From: Streptomyces sp. NBC_01353
Lineage (GTDB): Bacteria > Actinomycetota > Actinomycetes > Streptomycetales > Streptomycetaceae
NCBI RefSeq assembly: GCF_036237275.1
Contig: NZ_CP108352.1
Coordinates: forward strand, 6,386,001-6,450,000
Reading direction: 5' to 3'
DNA: 64,000 nucleotides
Shown here: positions 40,607 to 49,194 of the stretch, piece after piece
How positions within the stretch are numbered: position 1 is the first letter of the stretch
Layout of the letters: the number at the start of each line of letters is the position of its first letter
Translations under genes and position numbers: made by a program
Notes under the pieces: generated by a model
What the model saw: the letters and a program-made list of their open reading frames with translations, nothing else
What the model was told of the DNA's origin: nothing
The model's database searches: none

Positions 40607-41326
40607 GTGGCCATGAGTCTGCGCAAGGTCGAGGAGACCGCGCCCGCGCTGGTCAGTCTCTACAAGTCGGCGGGGGTCTCCCTCCAGAAGCACGGGATGA
40701 GCGGGCAGCGCGTCGCCGTCTACCTCGTGGTCGACTACTCGGGCTCGATGAAGCCGTACTACCAGGACGGCAGCGTGCAGGCCCTGGCCGACCGGGTGTT
40801 GGGGCTCTCCGCCAACCTGGACGACGACGGGCGGGTGCCGGTGGTCTTCTTCTCCACCGACATCGACGCCGAGACCGACATCGCGCTCGCCGACCACCAG
40901 GGGCGGATCGACCGGATCGTCGCCGGGCTCGGTCACATGGGCAAGACCAGCTACCACCTGGCGATGGACGCGGTCATCGACCACTACCTCGACAGCGGCT
41001 CCAGCGCGCCCGCGCTCGTCGTCTTCCAGACCGACGGCGGACCGATCAACAAGCTCGCCGCCGAACGGTACTTGTGCAAGGCGGCGAAGCTGCCGATCTT
41101 CTGGCAGTTCATCGGCTTCGGCGACCCGGGCAGCCGGCAGTTCGAATTCCTGCGGAAACTGGATGAGTTGGCCGTCCCGGCCAAGCGGCCGGTGGACAAC
41201 GCCGGCTTCTTCCACGCCGGGAAGGATCCGCGCAAGGTCCCGGATGCCGAGCTGTACGACCGCATCGTCGCCGAGTTCCCCACCTGGCTCGCCGCGGCCC
41301 GTGCGCAGGCCATCGTCCGGTCGTGA
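40607..41326 (+). CDS. vWA domain protein (TerF-like)
   Basis: A 239-residue cytosolic protein that is essentially one von Willebrand A domain. The MIDAS motif DYSGSMKPYY binds a divalent metal, and VVFQTDGGP supplies a further metal-side Asp. The N-terminal LRKVEETAPALVSLYKSAG helix resembles the C-terminal vWA region of tellurite-resistance TerF proteins. The GTG start is preferred because AGGGGAG lies about 7 bp upstream. An ATG lies two codons in. Its partner is unknown. Confidence 0.87.
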   Translation: MAMSLRKVEETAPALVSLYKSAGVSLQKHGMSGQRVAVYLVVDYSGSMKPYYQDGSVQALADRVLGLSANLDDDGRVPVVFFSTDIDAETDIALADHQGRIDRIVAGLGHMGKTSYHLAMDAVIDHYLDSGSSAPALVVFQTDGGPINKLAAERYLCKAAKLPIFWQFIGFGDPGSRQFEFLRKLDELAVPAKRPVDNAGFFHAGKDPRKVPDAELYDRIVAEFPTWLAAARAQAIVRS

Positions 41327-41378
41327 CGCGACGGAAAGTCGTTGGCCGGAGGGGTGTTGATCGGGTGATAGTGATGTC

Positions 41379-41753
41379 ATGGCATCTCTTGTGCGACACG
41401 TGACGATCGATTGCGCCGACGCGTACACCCTGGCGACCTTCTGGGTCGACGTCGTGGACGGGAAGTTCGGAGAGGGTGACGTTCCGGGCGACTCGGAGGT
41501 CTTGGTCCTCACCGAGGGGGCGCACCTGCTCTTCATCCAGGCGCCGGAGAAGAAGTCGGTCAAGAACCGGGTCCACCTCGACATCCAGCCCCAGGACCGC
41601 ACCCGCGACGAGGAGGTCGAGCGGCTGATCGCGCTCGGTGCGACGCTGGTCGGCGACCACCGGAACGCGGACGGGACCGGTTGGGTGACCCTGGCCGACC
41701 CGGAGGGCAACGAGTTCTGCGTGGAGCGCTCCACCGCCGAGCGCGCGGAGTAA
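41379..41753 (+). CDS. VOC family (glyoxalase-like) protein
   Basis: A 124-residue protein with one glyoxalase/bleomycin-resistance fold. HVTIDCADAYTLATFW begins the first beta-alpha-beta module, NRVHLDIQPQD carries a potential metal-ligand His, and GWVTLADPEGNEFCVE is the family's terminal strand. No substrate can be inferred. It lies 52 bp after the vWA gene and may share its transcript. Confidence 0.88.
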   Translation: MASLVRHVTIDCADAYTLATFWVDVVDGKFGEGDVPGDSEVLVLTEGAHLLFIQAPEKKSVKNRVHLDIQPQDRTRDEEVERLIALGATLVGDHRNADGTGWVTLADPEGNEFCVERSTAERAE

Positions 41754-41794
41754 TCCAGACAGAAGACGTCGGGTTTCCGGTGTTCCCTGGAGCC

Positions 41795-42355
41795 ATGGGA
41801 CACACCGGAACAACCCCGACCGCCACGTGGGCCGCCTTCGAGGCCGCCGAGCCCGACCTCGCCACCACCGTGCGCGAGCGCTTCGGGCAGTACACCCACC
41901 ACGCCCTCGCCACCCTCCGCACGGACGGCTCGCCCCGGCTCAGTGGCATCGAGGTGGATGTCCGCGCCGGCGAGCTGTGGCTCGGCATGATGCCGAACTC
42001 CCGCAAGGCCCTCGACGTCCGCCGCGACCCCCGGTTCGCGCTGCTCGCCAACCCCGGCGAGGGCACCGGCATGGGCGGCGGCGACGTCCGCGTCTCCGGG
42101 CGCGCGGTCGAGATCACCGACCCGGTGACGCTGGCGTGGTACGCGGAGGGGGCCGGCCAGCCGCTGCCCTTCCACCTGTTCCGGGTCGAGCTGACGGAGG
42201 TCGTCCGGACCGCGGTGGAGGGCGAGGAACTCGTCATCCGCACCTGGTCGCCGGGACGACGGGTACGGACGATCCGGCGAGGCAACGACGAGAGCCCGCC
42301 GCGCGAGCAGCGGGACCAGGGCATGTCCGGCGGATCAGGGCCGGACACCCCCTAG
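41795..42355 (+). CDS. Pyridoxamine 5'-phosphate oxidase family protein
   Basis: A 186-residue split-barrel flavoprotein-like protein. The ALATLRTDGSPRLSGIEVD strand pair, LWLGMMPNSRKALDVRRDPRFALL and the GDVRVSGRAVEI strand are characteristic of F420- or FMN-binding PNPOx-like reductases. ATG 41795 is chosen because the family usually begins just before the TWAAFEAAEPDLA helix. The C-terminal 25 residues are hydrophilic. Its TAG stop lies inside the loop of a terminator hairpin. Confidence 0.87.
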   Translation: MGHTGTTPTATWAAFEAAEPDLATTVRERFGQYTHHALATLRTDGSPRLSGIEVDVRAGELWLGMMPNSRKALDVRRDPRFALLANPGEGTGMGGGDVRVSGRAVEITDPVTLAWYAEGAGQPLPFHLFRVELTEVVRTAVEGEELVIRTWSPGRRVRTIRRGNDESPPREQRDQGMSGGSGPDTP

Positions 42356-42366
42356 CGGGTGTCCGG
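42341..42366 (+). terminator. Terminator overlapping a stop codon
   Basis: A 10-bp perfect stem CCGGACACCC with loop CCTAGC containing the TAG stop of the preceding gene. A 20-bp direct repeat (TGTCCGGCGGATCA) flanks it. Confidence 0.7.
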
Positions 42367-42388
42367 CGGATCATGGCCGGATCGGGGC

Positions 42389-42688
42389 CTAGCCCGTGAC
42401 GCGCTGGTACTCCCGCAGCACGGACTTCACGTAGGCCTGCGTCTCGCGGTACGGCGGGATGCCGCCGTACCGCTTCACCGCCCCGACGCCGGCGTTCCAC
42501 GCCGCCGGCATGTAATCGTTCCTGGAGCCCACCTGCCGCTTGATGCCGGCGAGGTGCTTGGCCGCCGAGTTGGTCTGCGTGATGGCGTTGCGCAGGTCGG
42601 CGCCGGTGGCCGGGAGCACCTGGAACGGTCCGCGTGCGCCGACCGCGGACTGGGCCGACGGTTTGCAGCCGGACTCCTGGCGCGCCAT
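42389..42688 (-). pseudogene. 5'-truncated lytic transglycosylase remnant
   Basis: The 99-residue frame matches the core of a lysozyme-like transglycosylase domain from the catalytic Glu motif onward: MARQESGCKPSA, SAVGARGPFQVLPATG, then AAWNAGVGAVKRYGG and YVKSVLREYQ. The signal peptide and the first domain helix that normally precede the Glu are absent. Upstream sequence runs directly into the acyl-CoA dehydrogenase region. A GGGG stretch precedes the ATG, so translation is possible, but an unexported enzyme would have no substrate. I call it a deletion remnant. Confidence 0.65.
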
Positions 42689-42725
42689 CCCCCATGGTTG
42701 CCTGGGTTTGGGTGGGTGACCGCGG

Positions 42726-43736
42726 TCATGGACGGCCGTGAGGGCGTGTCGGGCCGGTCGCGACCGCGAGCACCCGCTCGCGGCACCAGGAGGGGCTGCC
42801 CCAGGCGTCCCGGAGGGGCCGGGCCTTGCGGAGCCAGAGGGAGAGGTCGAGTTCCTCGGTGTAGCCGATGGCGCCGTGCAGCTGCAGGGCGGTCGCGGCC
42901 GCCGCGTACGCGGCCTCCCCGGCGGCCACCTTGGCCGCCGCGAGATCGCCGTCCTCGAAGGTGAGCGCTGCTCCGAACAGCAGCGGGCGGGCGAACTCCA
43001 GGCCGATCAGAGTGTTCCCGAGGCGGTGCTTGACCGCCTGGAAGGAGGCGATCGCCGCGCCGAACTGGGTGCGCTGCTTCGCGTACGCCACCGTACGGTC
43101 CAGGAGCGCGAGCCCCACGCCGAGCGACTGCGCGGCCGTCGCGAGCAGCGCCCAGCGCCGGGCCTGCCGGGCCGCCGCGACCACGCCGGGGCCGGCCGCG
43201 AGGAGCTCGCCGCCGGGTGCGGGCCGCGCGAGCCGTCGTACGGGGTCGGCGGAGATACGGAGCTCCCCGTGGCCGCGCGCGATCCGTAGCTCGTCACCGG
43301 CGACGACGAGGACCAGATCGGCGGCGTCCGGGTCCAGGACGAGCCCGTCCTGCGCGAGCACCAGCGTCGCCACCGTCCCGCCCGCGACGAGCCCCGGCAG
43401 GAGCCGCTTCGCCGGGCCCGGCTCGCCCCGTTCGGCCAGCTCCGCGAGCAGGGCCGTCGCCGCGACCGTCTCGACCAGCGGGCCCGGCACCGCGTGGCGG
43501 CCCGACTCCACGAAGGCGTGGGCGAGTTCGACGGGGAGCGGGCCCACGCCCTCGTACGCTTCGGGCGCCGCGAGCCCGAAGACGCCCGCCTCCCCGAGCC
43601 GCCTCCACACGGCGCGCCCCGGTCCGGGGTCGCCCGCGGCCCAGGCCCGTATCGCGGTGGGCGTGTCCGCGGCGGAGAGCATCGCGTCCAGGGAACGGGC
43701 GAAGTCCCGCTGCTCGTCGGTCGGCAGGAAACGCAT
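42726..43736 (-). CDS. Acyl-CoA dehydrogenase, short type (FadE32/FadE33-like)
   Basis: A 336-residue acyl-CoA dehydrogenase shorter than the classical 380-400 residues, like the partner subunits of alpha2beta2 steroid dehydrogenases. It has the FAD-contact YAKQRTQFGAAIASFQAVKH and LQLHGAIGYTEELDL. ATG 43736 overlaps the stop of the upstream dehydrogenase (TGATG), so the two are coupled and probably form a heteromer. In the HIP pathway this class oxidises the open-ring CoA thioesters. Assignment rests on length, pairing and context. Confidence 0.87.
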   Translation of the reverse strand: MRFLPTDEQRDFARSLDAMLSAADTPTAIRAWAAGDPGPGRAVWRRLGEAGVFGLAAPEAYEGVGPLPVELAHAFVESGRHAVPGPLVETVAATALLAELAERGEPGPAKRLLPGLVAGGTVATLVLAQDGLVLDPDAADLVLVVAGDELRIARGHGELRISADPVRRLARPAPGGELLAAGPGVVAAARQARRWALLATAAQSLGVGLALLDRTVAYAKQRTQFGAAIASFQAVKHRLGNTLIGLEFARPLLFGAALTFEDGDLAAAKVAAGEAAYAAAATALQLHGAIGYTEELDLSLWLRKARPLRDAWGSPSWCRERVLAVATGPTRPHGRP

Positions 43737-44920
43737 CAGCGGCGGCCCTTCGGGAGGCCGAGCAGCCGCTCGGCGATGATGTCGCGCTGGATCTCGTTGG
43801 TGCCGGCGTAGATCGGGCCCGCGAGCGAGAAGACATGCCCCTCGGCCCACTCGGTGTCGGACAGTTCGCCCTCCGCGCCGAGGAGATCGAGCGCCGTCTC
43901 GTGCAGCGCGATGTCGTACTCCGACCAGAACACCTTGTTCAGGCTCGACTCCGCCCCGATCTCCCCCACTCTCGGCTCCGCTCGAGCGGGGGCGCCCCCA
44001 GCCCCCGACGCGAAGCGCGACGCGCCGCCCGCCGTGAAGAGCTGGTACGCCCGTGCCCCGATCACCGCGTCCGCGACCCGGTCCCGAAGCGCGGTGTCCC
44101 CGGTCTCCCCGTGCGTGCGCCACAGCCGTACGAGCCGGTCCGCGGCGGCCAGGAAGCGGCCGGGGGAGCGGAGCATGAGTCCGCGCTCGTTGCCCGTGGT
44201 GGACATCGCGATCCGCCAGCCTTGGCCCGGCTCGCCGATCACGTCCTCGTCGGGCACGAACACCTCGTCGAGGAAGAGCTCGGCGAAGGCCGGCTTCCCG
44301 TCGAGGCGTCCGATCGGCCGGACGGTCACACCCGGCGCCCGCAGGTCGAACATCAGATACGTCAGCCCCCGGTGCGGCCTCTCGGGGTCCCCCGGGTCGG
44401 TGCGGAAGATGCCGAAGGCCCGGTCGGCGAAGGCCGCCCGCGAGGACCAGGTCTTCTGCCCGGCCAGCAGCCAGCCGCCCTCGGTCCGTACCGCCCGCGA
44501 GGTCAGCGAGGCGAGGTCCGAGCCGGACTCGGGCTCGGACCAGGCCTGCGCCCACACGACCTCGCCGGTCGCCATCGACGGCAGCACCCGGGCCCGCTGC
44601 TCCTCCGTGGCGTGGTCGAAGAGGGTGGGCGCGAGGAGGTTGATGCCGTTCTGGGAGACCCGGCCCGGCGCCCCCGCCGCGTAGTACTCCTCCTCGAAGA
44701 TCAGCCACCGGAAGATGTCGGCGTCCCGGCCGCCGTACCGCCCCGGCCAGGACACCACCGACCAGCGGTCGGAGGCCAGCTCCGCCTCCCAGAGGCGATG
44801 CGCGGCGAAGCCCTCCGCGGTTTCCAGGGACGGCAGCGGCTCCTCCGGCACATGGGCGCGCAGCCACTCCCGGGCCTCCGCCCGGAAGACGTCCTCATCG
44901 GCGCTGTACGACAGGTCCAT
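43736..44920 (-). CDS. Acyl-CoA dehydrogenase (FadE31-like)
   Basis: A 394-residue enzyme beginning MDLSYSADEDVFRAEAREWL. The WAQAWSEPESGSDLASL and GQKTWSSRAAFAD motifs form the FAD and substrate site, and IYAGTNEIQRDIIAERLLG ends the protein. ATG 44920 has GGAAGGAG about 6 bp upstream. Residues ~307-320 (GAGGAPARAEPRVGE) look like an in-frame insertion of the dispersed palindromic element. A KstR2-like operator lies at 44947-44960 in the shared divergent promoter. Confidence 0.92.
   Translation of the reverse strand: MDLSYSADEDVFRAEAREWLRAHVPEEPLPSLETAEGFAAHRLWEAELASDRWSVVSWPGRYGGRDADIFRWLIFEEEYYAAGAPGRVSQNGINLLAPTLFDHATEEQRARVLPSMATGEVVWAQAWSEPESGSDLASLTSRAVRTEGGWLLAGQKTWSSRAAFADRAFGIFRTDPGDPERPHRGLTYLMFDLRAPGVTVRPIGRLDGKPAFAELFLDEVFVPDEDVIGEPGQGWRIAMSTTGNERGLMLRSPGRFLAAADRLVRLWRTHGETGDTALRDRVADAVIGARAYQLFTAGGASRFASGAGGAPARAEPRVGEIGAESSLNKVFWSEYDIALHETALDLLGAEGELSDTEWAEGHVFSLAGPIYAGTNEIQRDIIAERLLGLPKGRR
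43961..44001. repeat. Dispersed palindromic element, copy e (inside a CDS)
   Basis: CTCCCCCACTCTCGGCTCCG followed by a CGAGCGGGGGCGCCCCCA arm. It is a diverged copy lying within the FadE31-like coding sequence and translated as a Gly/Ala/Pro/Arg loop. Confidence 0.5.
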
Positions 44921-44946
44921 CGGAGCTCCTTCCTCCAACCTTCCCT

Positions 44947-44960
44947 AACAAGTGTTTGGT
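44947..44960. promoter_or_regulatory. KstR2-like operator 1
   Basis: AACAAGTGTTTGGT fits the KstR2 consensus AnCAAGnnCTTGnT at all but one fixed position. It is centred in the 56-bp gap between the divergent fadE31-like and fadE30-like genes. Longer symmetry: CCTAACAA...TTGGTAGG. Confidence 0.72.
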
Positions 44961-44976
44961 AGGTTAACGTACGGCC

Positions 44977-46113
44977 ATGAGCAGCGTCGAGGAGTTCCGC
45001 GCGGAGATACGGGACTGGCTACAGGCCCACCTCAGTGGCGAGTTCGCCCCTTTGAAGGGCCGCGGCGGACCGGGCCGGGAGCACGAGGCGTTCGCCGAAC
45101 GCCTCGCCTGGGAACGACACTTGGCGACCCACGGCTGGACCTGCGTCGGCTGGCCGAAGGAGTACGGCGGCCGCGGCGCGAGCATCGAGGAGCAGATCGC
45201 CTTCCACGAGGAGTACGCCCTCGCCGACGCCCCCGCCCGCGTCAACCACATCGGCGAACAGCTCCTCGGCCCCACCCTCATCGCCCACGGCACCGAGGAG
45301 CAGAAGGCCCGCTTCCTGCCCCCGATCCGCGCCGTCGAGGAGCTCTGGTGCCAGGGGTACAGCGAACCCGGCGCCGGCTCCGACCTCGCCGCCGTCCGCA
45401 CCCGCGCCACCCGCGACGGGGACGCCTGGGTCGTCGACGGCCAGAAGATCTGGACCTCGCTCGCCCACGAGTCCCAGTGGTGCTTCGTCGTCGCCCGGAC
45501 CGAGCCGGGGTCGAAGCGCCACGCCGGACTCTCGTACCTCCTCGTCCCCATGGACCAGCCCGGCGTCGAGGTCCGGCCGATCGTCCAGCTCACCGGCACC
45601 AGCGAGTTCAACGAGGTCTTCTTCGACGGCGCCCGCACCGACGCCGCGAACGTCGTCGGCGAGCCCGGCGACGGCTGGCGGATCGCGATGGCCACCCTCG
45701 GCTATGAACGCGGCGTCTCCACCCTCGGCCAACAGGTCGGATTCCGCCGCGAGTTGGAGGGCCTCATCGGCCTCGCCCGGCGCAACGGGGCCCTCGCGGA
45801 CCCGCTCGTCCGCGACCGGCTCGTCCGGGCGTGGACCGGGCTCCAGGCCATGCGGGCGAACGCCCTGCGCGGCACGGAACCCTCCATGGCCAAGCTGTAC
45901 TGGTCCCACTGGCACCGCGACCTCGGCGAACTCGCCATGGACATCTGCGGCGCCGCCTCCACGGTCGTCGCCGCCGAGCCGTACGAACTCGACGAGTGGC
46001 AGCGGCTGTTCCTCTTCTCCCGCGCCGACACCATCTACGCCGGATCCAGCGAGATCCAGCGCAACATCATCGCCGAGCGGGTGCTCGGCCTCCCGAAGGA
46101 GCCGCGCCCATGA
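44977..46113 (+). CDS. fadE30: Acyl-CoA dehydrogenase (FadE30-like)
   Basis: A 378-residue enzyme with GWPKEYGGRGAS in the N-terminal domain, CQGYSEPGAGSDLAAVRTRA and GQKIWTSLAHES at the FAD/substrate site, and IYAGSSEIQRNIIAERVLG at the end. Length and position directly before an SDR, a TetR and a thiolase match fadE30-ipdF-kstR2-fadA6 of mycobacteria. There FadE30 introduces the first double bond into HIP-CoA. It overlaps the SDR gene by ATGA. Symbol assigned by synteny. Confidence 0.9.
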   Translation: MSSVEEFRAEIRDWLQAHLSGEFAPLKGRGGPGREHEAFAERLAWERHLATHGWTCVGWPKEYGGRGASIEEQIAFHEEYALADAPARVNHIGEQLLGPTLIAHGTEEQKARFLPPIRAVEELWCQGYSEPGAGSDLAAVRTRATRDGDAWVVDGQKIWTSLAHESQWCFVVARTEPGSKRHAGLSYLLVPMDQPGVEVRPIVQLTGTSEFNEVFFDGARTDAANVVGEPGDGWRIAMATLGYERGVSTLGQQVGFRRELEGLIGLARRNGALADPLVRDRLVRAWTGLQAMRANALRGTEPSMAKLYWSHWHRDLGELAMDICGAASTVVAAEPYELDEWQRLFLFSRADTIYAGSSEIQRNIIAERVLGLPKEPRP

Positions 46114-46904
46114 CCCCGCCCGCCACCCCGCCCGCGTACGTCCCCGGCCACGGCCTGCTCGCCGGCCGTACCGCCGTCATCACCGCCGCCGCCGGAGCCG
46201 GCATAGGCGGCGCCACCGCCCGCCGCTTCCTGGAGGAGGGCGCCAGGATCCTGATCAGCGACGCCCACGCCCGCCGCCTCAAGGAGACCGAGGCCGCCCT
46301 CGCCGCCGACTTCGGCGCGGACCGGATCGACTCCCTGCCCTGCGACGTCACCGACGAGACCCAGGTCCAGCAGCTCATCGACACCGCCGTACGCCTCCAC
46401 GGCGGCCTGGACGCCGTCGTCAACAACGCCGGGCTCGGCGGCACCGCCCAGCTCGTCGACATGACCGACGAGCAGTGGACCCGCGTCCTCGACGTCACCC
46501 TGAACGGCACCTTCCGCTGCACCCGCGCCGCCCTGCGCCACTACAAGGACGCCGACGCCGGCGGGGTGATCGTCAACAACGCCTCCGTCGTCGGCTGGCG
46601 CGCCCAGGCAGGCCAGGCCCACTACGCCGCCGCCAAGGCCGGCGTCATGGCGCTCACCCGCTGCGCCGCCGTCGAGGCGGCCGCGTACGGGGTCCGCGTC
46701 AACGCCGTCTCCCCGTCCCTGGCCATGCACCCGCACCTGGTCAAGGTCACCTCGGCCGAGCTGCTCGCCGAACTCACCGAACGCGAGGCCTTCGGGCGGT
46801 ACGCCGAACCCTGGGAGATCGCCAACGTCATCGTCTTCCTCACCAGCGGCTACTCCTCCTACATGACCGGCGAGACCGTCTCGGTCAGCAGCCAGCACGC
46901 GTAG
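46110..46904 (+). CDS. ipdF: SDR family oxidoreductase (IpdF-like)
   Basis: A 264-residue short-chain dehydrogenase. The glycine-rich cofactor loop TAAAGAGIGGATA, VNNAGLGG, the catalytic Ser in NNASVVG and the Tyr-Lys pair in YAAAKAG are present. IpdF acts on the 5-oxo/5-hydroxy group of HIP-CoA intermediates. The 264-residue length and the place between fadE30 and the TetR gene agree with it. The start overlaps the FadE30 stop (ATGA). Confidence 0.88.
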   Translation: MTPPATPPAYVPGHGLLAGRTAVITAAAGAGIGGATARRFLEEGARILISDAHARRLKETEAALAADFGADRIDSLPCDVTDETQVQQLIDTAVRLHGGLDAVVNNAGLGGTAQLVDMTDEQWTRVLDVTLNGTFRCTRAALRHYKDADAGGVIVNNASVVGWRAQAGQAHYAAAKAGVMALTRCAAVEAAAYGVRVNAVSPSLAMHPHLVKVTSAELLAELTEREAFGRYAEPWEIANVIVFLTSGYSSYMTGETVSVSSQHA

Positions 46905-46919
46905 GACCAGAATGGACGT

Positions 46920-47540
46920 GTGCCGAACACTGCCAGCAAGAAGAAGACCCCGGTGACCGCCTCGCCCGAGCGGCGCCGAGAACTCCTGGACACCGCCGCC
47001 GAGGTGTTCGCCGCCCAGGGGTACAACGCCACGACCGTACGCAAGATCGCCGACGCCGCCGGAATGCTCGCCGGCAGCCTCTACTACCACTTCGATTCCA
47101 AGGAATCGATGCTCGACGAGATCCTCTCCACCTTCCTGACCGAGCTGTGGGAGGGCTACGACGCCGTCCTCGCCGCCGACCTCGGGCCCAGGGAGACCAT
47201 CGAGGCACTCGTCACCGAGTCCTTCCGCGAGATCGACCGGCACCGCGCCGCCGTCGCGATCTACCAGAAGGAGTCCCGGCACCTCAGCTCCCAGCCGCGC
47301 TTCCACTACCTCTCGGACTCGCAGGTGAAATTCGAGAAGGCGTGGCTCGGCACGCTGGAGCGCGGGGTCGAGGCCCGGGTCTTCCGCGCCGACCTCGACA
47401 TCCGGCTCACCTACCGCTTCGTGCGCGACACCGTCTGGGTCGCCGCGTCCTGGTACCGCCCGGGCGGCCAGCACAGCCCGGAGGAGATCGCCCGCCAGTA
47501 CCTGTCGATGGTCCTGGACGGTATCGCCGTACGTACATAG
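46920..47540 (+). CDS. kstR2: TetR family regulator (KstR2-like)
   Basis: A 206-residue TetR-type repressor. The DNA-binding helix-turn-helix spans TVRKIADAAGMLAGSLYYHF, with the FDSKESMLDEIL motif typical of KstR2. The C-terminal ligand domain is all helical. Mycobacterial KstR2 represses the C/D-ring genes and is released by HIP-CoA. The gene lies between ipdF and fadA6 as in that group, and two matching operators are found at the two divergent promoters of this island. GTG start, 15 bp after the SDR. Confidence 0.85.
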   Translation: MPNTASKKKTPVTASPERRRELLDTAAEVFAAQGYNATTVRKIADAAGMLAGSLYYHFDSKESMLDEILSTFLTELWEGYDAVLAADLGPRETIEALVTESFREIDRHRAAVAIYQKESRHLSSQPRFHYLSDSQVKFEKAWLGTLERGVEARVFRADLDIRLTYRFVRDTVWVAASWYRPGGQHSPEEIARQYLSMVLDGIAVRT

Positions 47541-47558
47541 ACGTCTGGAGGAGTTGTC

Positions 47559-48716
47559 ATGGCCGAGGCCTACATCGTCGAAGCGGTCCGCACCCCGGTG
47601 GGCCGCCGCGAGGGAGGTCTGGCCTCCGTCCACCCGGCGGACCTCGGCGCCCATGTCCTCAAGGCCCTCGTCTCGCGATCGGGCGTCGACCCGGCCGCCG
47701 TCGAGGACGTGGTCTTCGGCTGCCTCGACACCGTGGGCCCGCAGGCCGGCGACATCGCCCGTACGGCCTGGCTGGCGGCCGGCCTCCCCGAGGAGGTCCC
47801 CGGCGTCACGATCGACCGCCAGTGCGGCTCGTCCCAGCAGGCCGTGCACTTCGCCGCGCAGGGCGTCCTCTCCGGCACCCAGGACCTCGTCGTCGCGGGC
47901 GGCACCCAGAACATGTCCATGATCCCCATCGCCTTCGCCTCCCGGCAGGCCGCCGAACCGCTCGGCCTGACCGAGGGCCCCTACGCCGGCTCCGAGGGCT
48001 GGCGCGCCCGGTACGGCGACGCGCCCGTGAACCAGTTCCACGGCGCCGAGCTGATCGCCAAGAAGTGGGGGATCACCCGCCGTGACCAGGAGGAATTCGC
48101 CCTCCGCTCCCATGAGCGGGCCCTGCGCGCGATCGACGAGGGCCGCTTCGAGAGGGAGACCGTGACCTACGGGGACGTGACCGTCGACGAGGGCCCGCGC
48201 CCGGACACCACCCTGGAGAAGATGGCCGGCCTCAAGCCGGTCGTCGAGGGCGGCACCATCACCGCGGCCTGCTCCTCCCAGGTCTCCGACGGCGCCGCGG
48301 CGATGCTCCTGGCGAGCGAGCGGGCCGTACGGGAACACGGCCTCACCCCGCGCGCCCGCATCCACCACCTCTCCGTCCGCGGCGAGGACCCGATCCGGAT
48401 GCTCTCCGCCCCCATACCGGCGACCGCGTACGCCCTGAAGAAGACCGGCATGACCATCGACGACATGGACCTCGTCGAGATCAACGAGGCCTTCGCCCCC
48501 GTCGTCCTGGCCTGGCTGAAGGAGACCGGCGCGGACCCCGCACGGGTGAACGTCAACGGCGGCGCGATCGCCCTCGGCCACCCGCTGGGCGCTACCGGCG
48601 TGAAGCTGATGACCACCCTCCTCCACGAACTGGAGCGCACCGGCGGCCGGTTCGGCCTCCAGACGATGTGCGAGGGCGGGGGCCAGGCCAACGTGACGAT
48701 CATCGAGCGGCTCTGA
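47559..48716 (+). CDS. fadA6: Acetyl-CoA acetyltransferase / thiolase (FadA6-like)
   Basis: A 385-residue thiolase. The nucleophilic Cys is in [14 protein letters not shown] (about residue 90), followed by [15 protein letters not shown] with the active His and CEGGGQANV with the second Cys. FadA6 releases acetyl-CoA from an opened-ring HIP intermediate. ATG has a GGAGG ribosome binding site 6 bp upstream. It is the last gene of the fadE30 operon and is followed by a stem-loop terminator. Confidence 0.9.
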   Translation: MAEAYIVEAVRTPVGRREGGLASVHPADLGAHVLKALVSRSGVDPAAVEDVVFGCLDTVGPQAGDIARTAWLAAGLPEEVPGVTIDRQCGSSQQAVHFAAQGVLSGTQDLVVAGGTQNMSMIPIAFASRQAAEPLGLTEGPYAGSEGWRARYGDAPVNQFHGAELIAKKWGITRRDQEEFALRSHERALRAIDEGRFERETVTYGDVTVDEGPRPDTTLEKMAGLKPVVEGGTITAACSSQVSDGAAAMLLASERAVREHGLTPRARIHHLSVRGEDPIRMLSAPIPATAYALKKTGMTIDDMDLVEINEAFAPVVLAWLKETGADPARVNVNGGAIALGHPLGATGVKLMTTLLHELERTGGRFGLQTMCEGGGQANVTIIERL

Positions 48717-48744
48717 CCTCCTCGCCGTCCGGTGTGATGCTCGT

Positions 48745-48774
48745 CGCCGCCTCGCCCGAAAGGTCGGGGCGGCG
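48745..48774 (+). terminator. Terminator after the thiolase gene
   Basis: CGCCGCCTCG pairs with CGGGGCGGCG (one G-U) around a 10-nt loop. A TAAGGT element that could be the -10 box of the csp promoter follows at 48778. Confidence 0.6.
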
Positions 48775-48818
48775 TGCTAAGGTCTCAGTGTTGCTAGTTG
48801 GTACCCATGAACTTTATG

Positions 48819-48858
48819 TGCGCCTGACGGGAATGTTCCTCAGGCGCAATTTTGTTTT
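48819..48858 (+). promoter_or_regulatory. Terminator-like hairpin in the csp 5' leader
   Basis: A perfect 9-bp stem TGCGCCTGA/TCAGGCGCA with a 12-nt loop, followed by ATTTTGTTTT, about 44 bp before the csp start codon. It looks like an intrinsic terminator inside the leader, so possibly an attenuator or RNA thermosensor. A six-codon frame (MNFMCA) at 48807-48827 overlaps the first arm. Confidence 0.6.
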
Positions 48859-48901
48859 CCGGACTCTCCGGGATGGGACCCTTACCTATTCAGGAGAAAA
48901 C

Positions 48902-49105
48902 ATGGCCACCGGAACTGTGAAGTGGTTCAACGCCGAAAAGGGCTTCGGCTTCATCGAGCAGGACGGCGGCGGCGCCGACGTCTTCGCCCACTACTCCAAC
49001 ATCGCGACCTCCGGCTTCCGTGAGCTTCAGGAAGGCCAGAAGGTCACCTTCGACGTCACGCAGGGCCAGAAGGGCCCGCAGGCGGAGAACATCCTCCCGG
49101 CCTAA
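48902..49105 (+). CDS. Cold-shock protein (CspA family)
   Basis: A 67-residue single cold-shock domain. RNP1 is KGFGFIEQ and RNP2 is DVFAHYS, so it binds single-stranded RNA/DNA and acts as an RNA chaperone. [11 protein letters not shown] is the classical start. A GGAG ribosome binding site is found just before the ATG. The leader contains a terminator-like hairpin, and the gene ends in a 16-bp stem terminator. A longer upstream frame is not part of it. Confidence 0.95.
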   Translation: MATGTVKWFNAEKGFGFIEQDGGGADVFAHYSNIATSGFRELQEGQKVTFDVTQGQKGPQAENILPA

Positions 49106-49125
49106 TTGCCGGACGCGTTTCTCGC

Positions 49126-49162
49126 AGCCGGGGCCCGCACCGCGCAGGTGCGGGTCCCGGCT
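49126..49162 (+). terminator. Terminator after csp
   Basis: A 16-bp stem (AGCCGGGGCCCGCACC with one G-U pair) and loop GCGCA. Confidence 0.8.
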
Positions 49163-49194
49163 CGTGCTGTGCTCAGGCCAGGAAGGCTTTTCCC

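Noticed and set aside
48668-49105. Cold-shock protein with an extended N-terminus
   Set aside because: The extension crosses the terminator-like leader hairpin. [11 protein letters not shown] at ATG 48902 is the universal family start.
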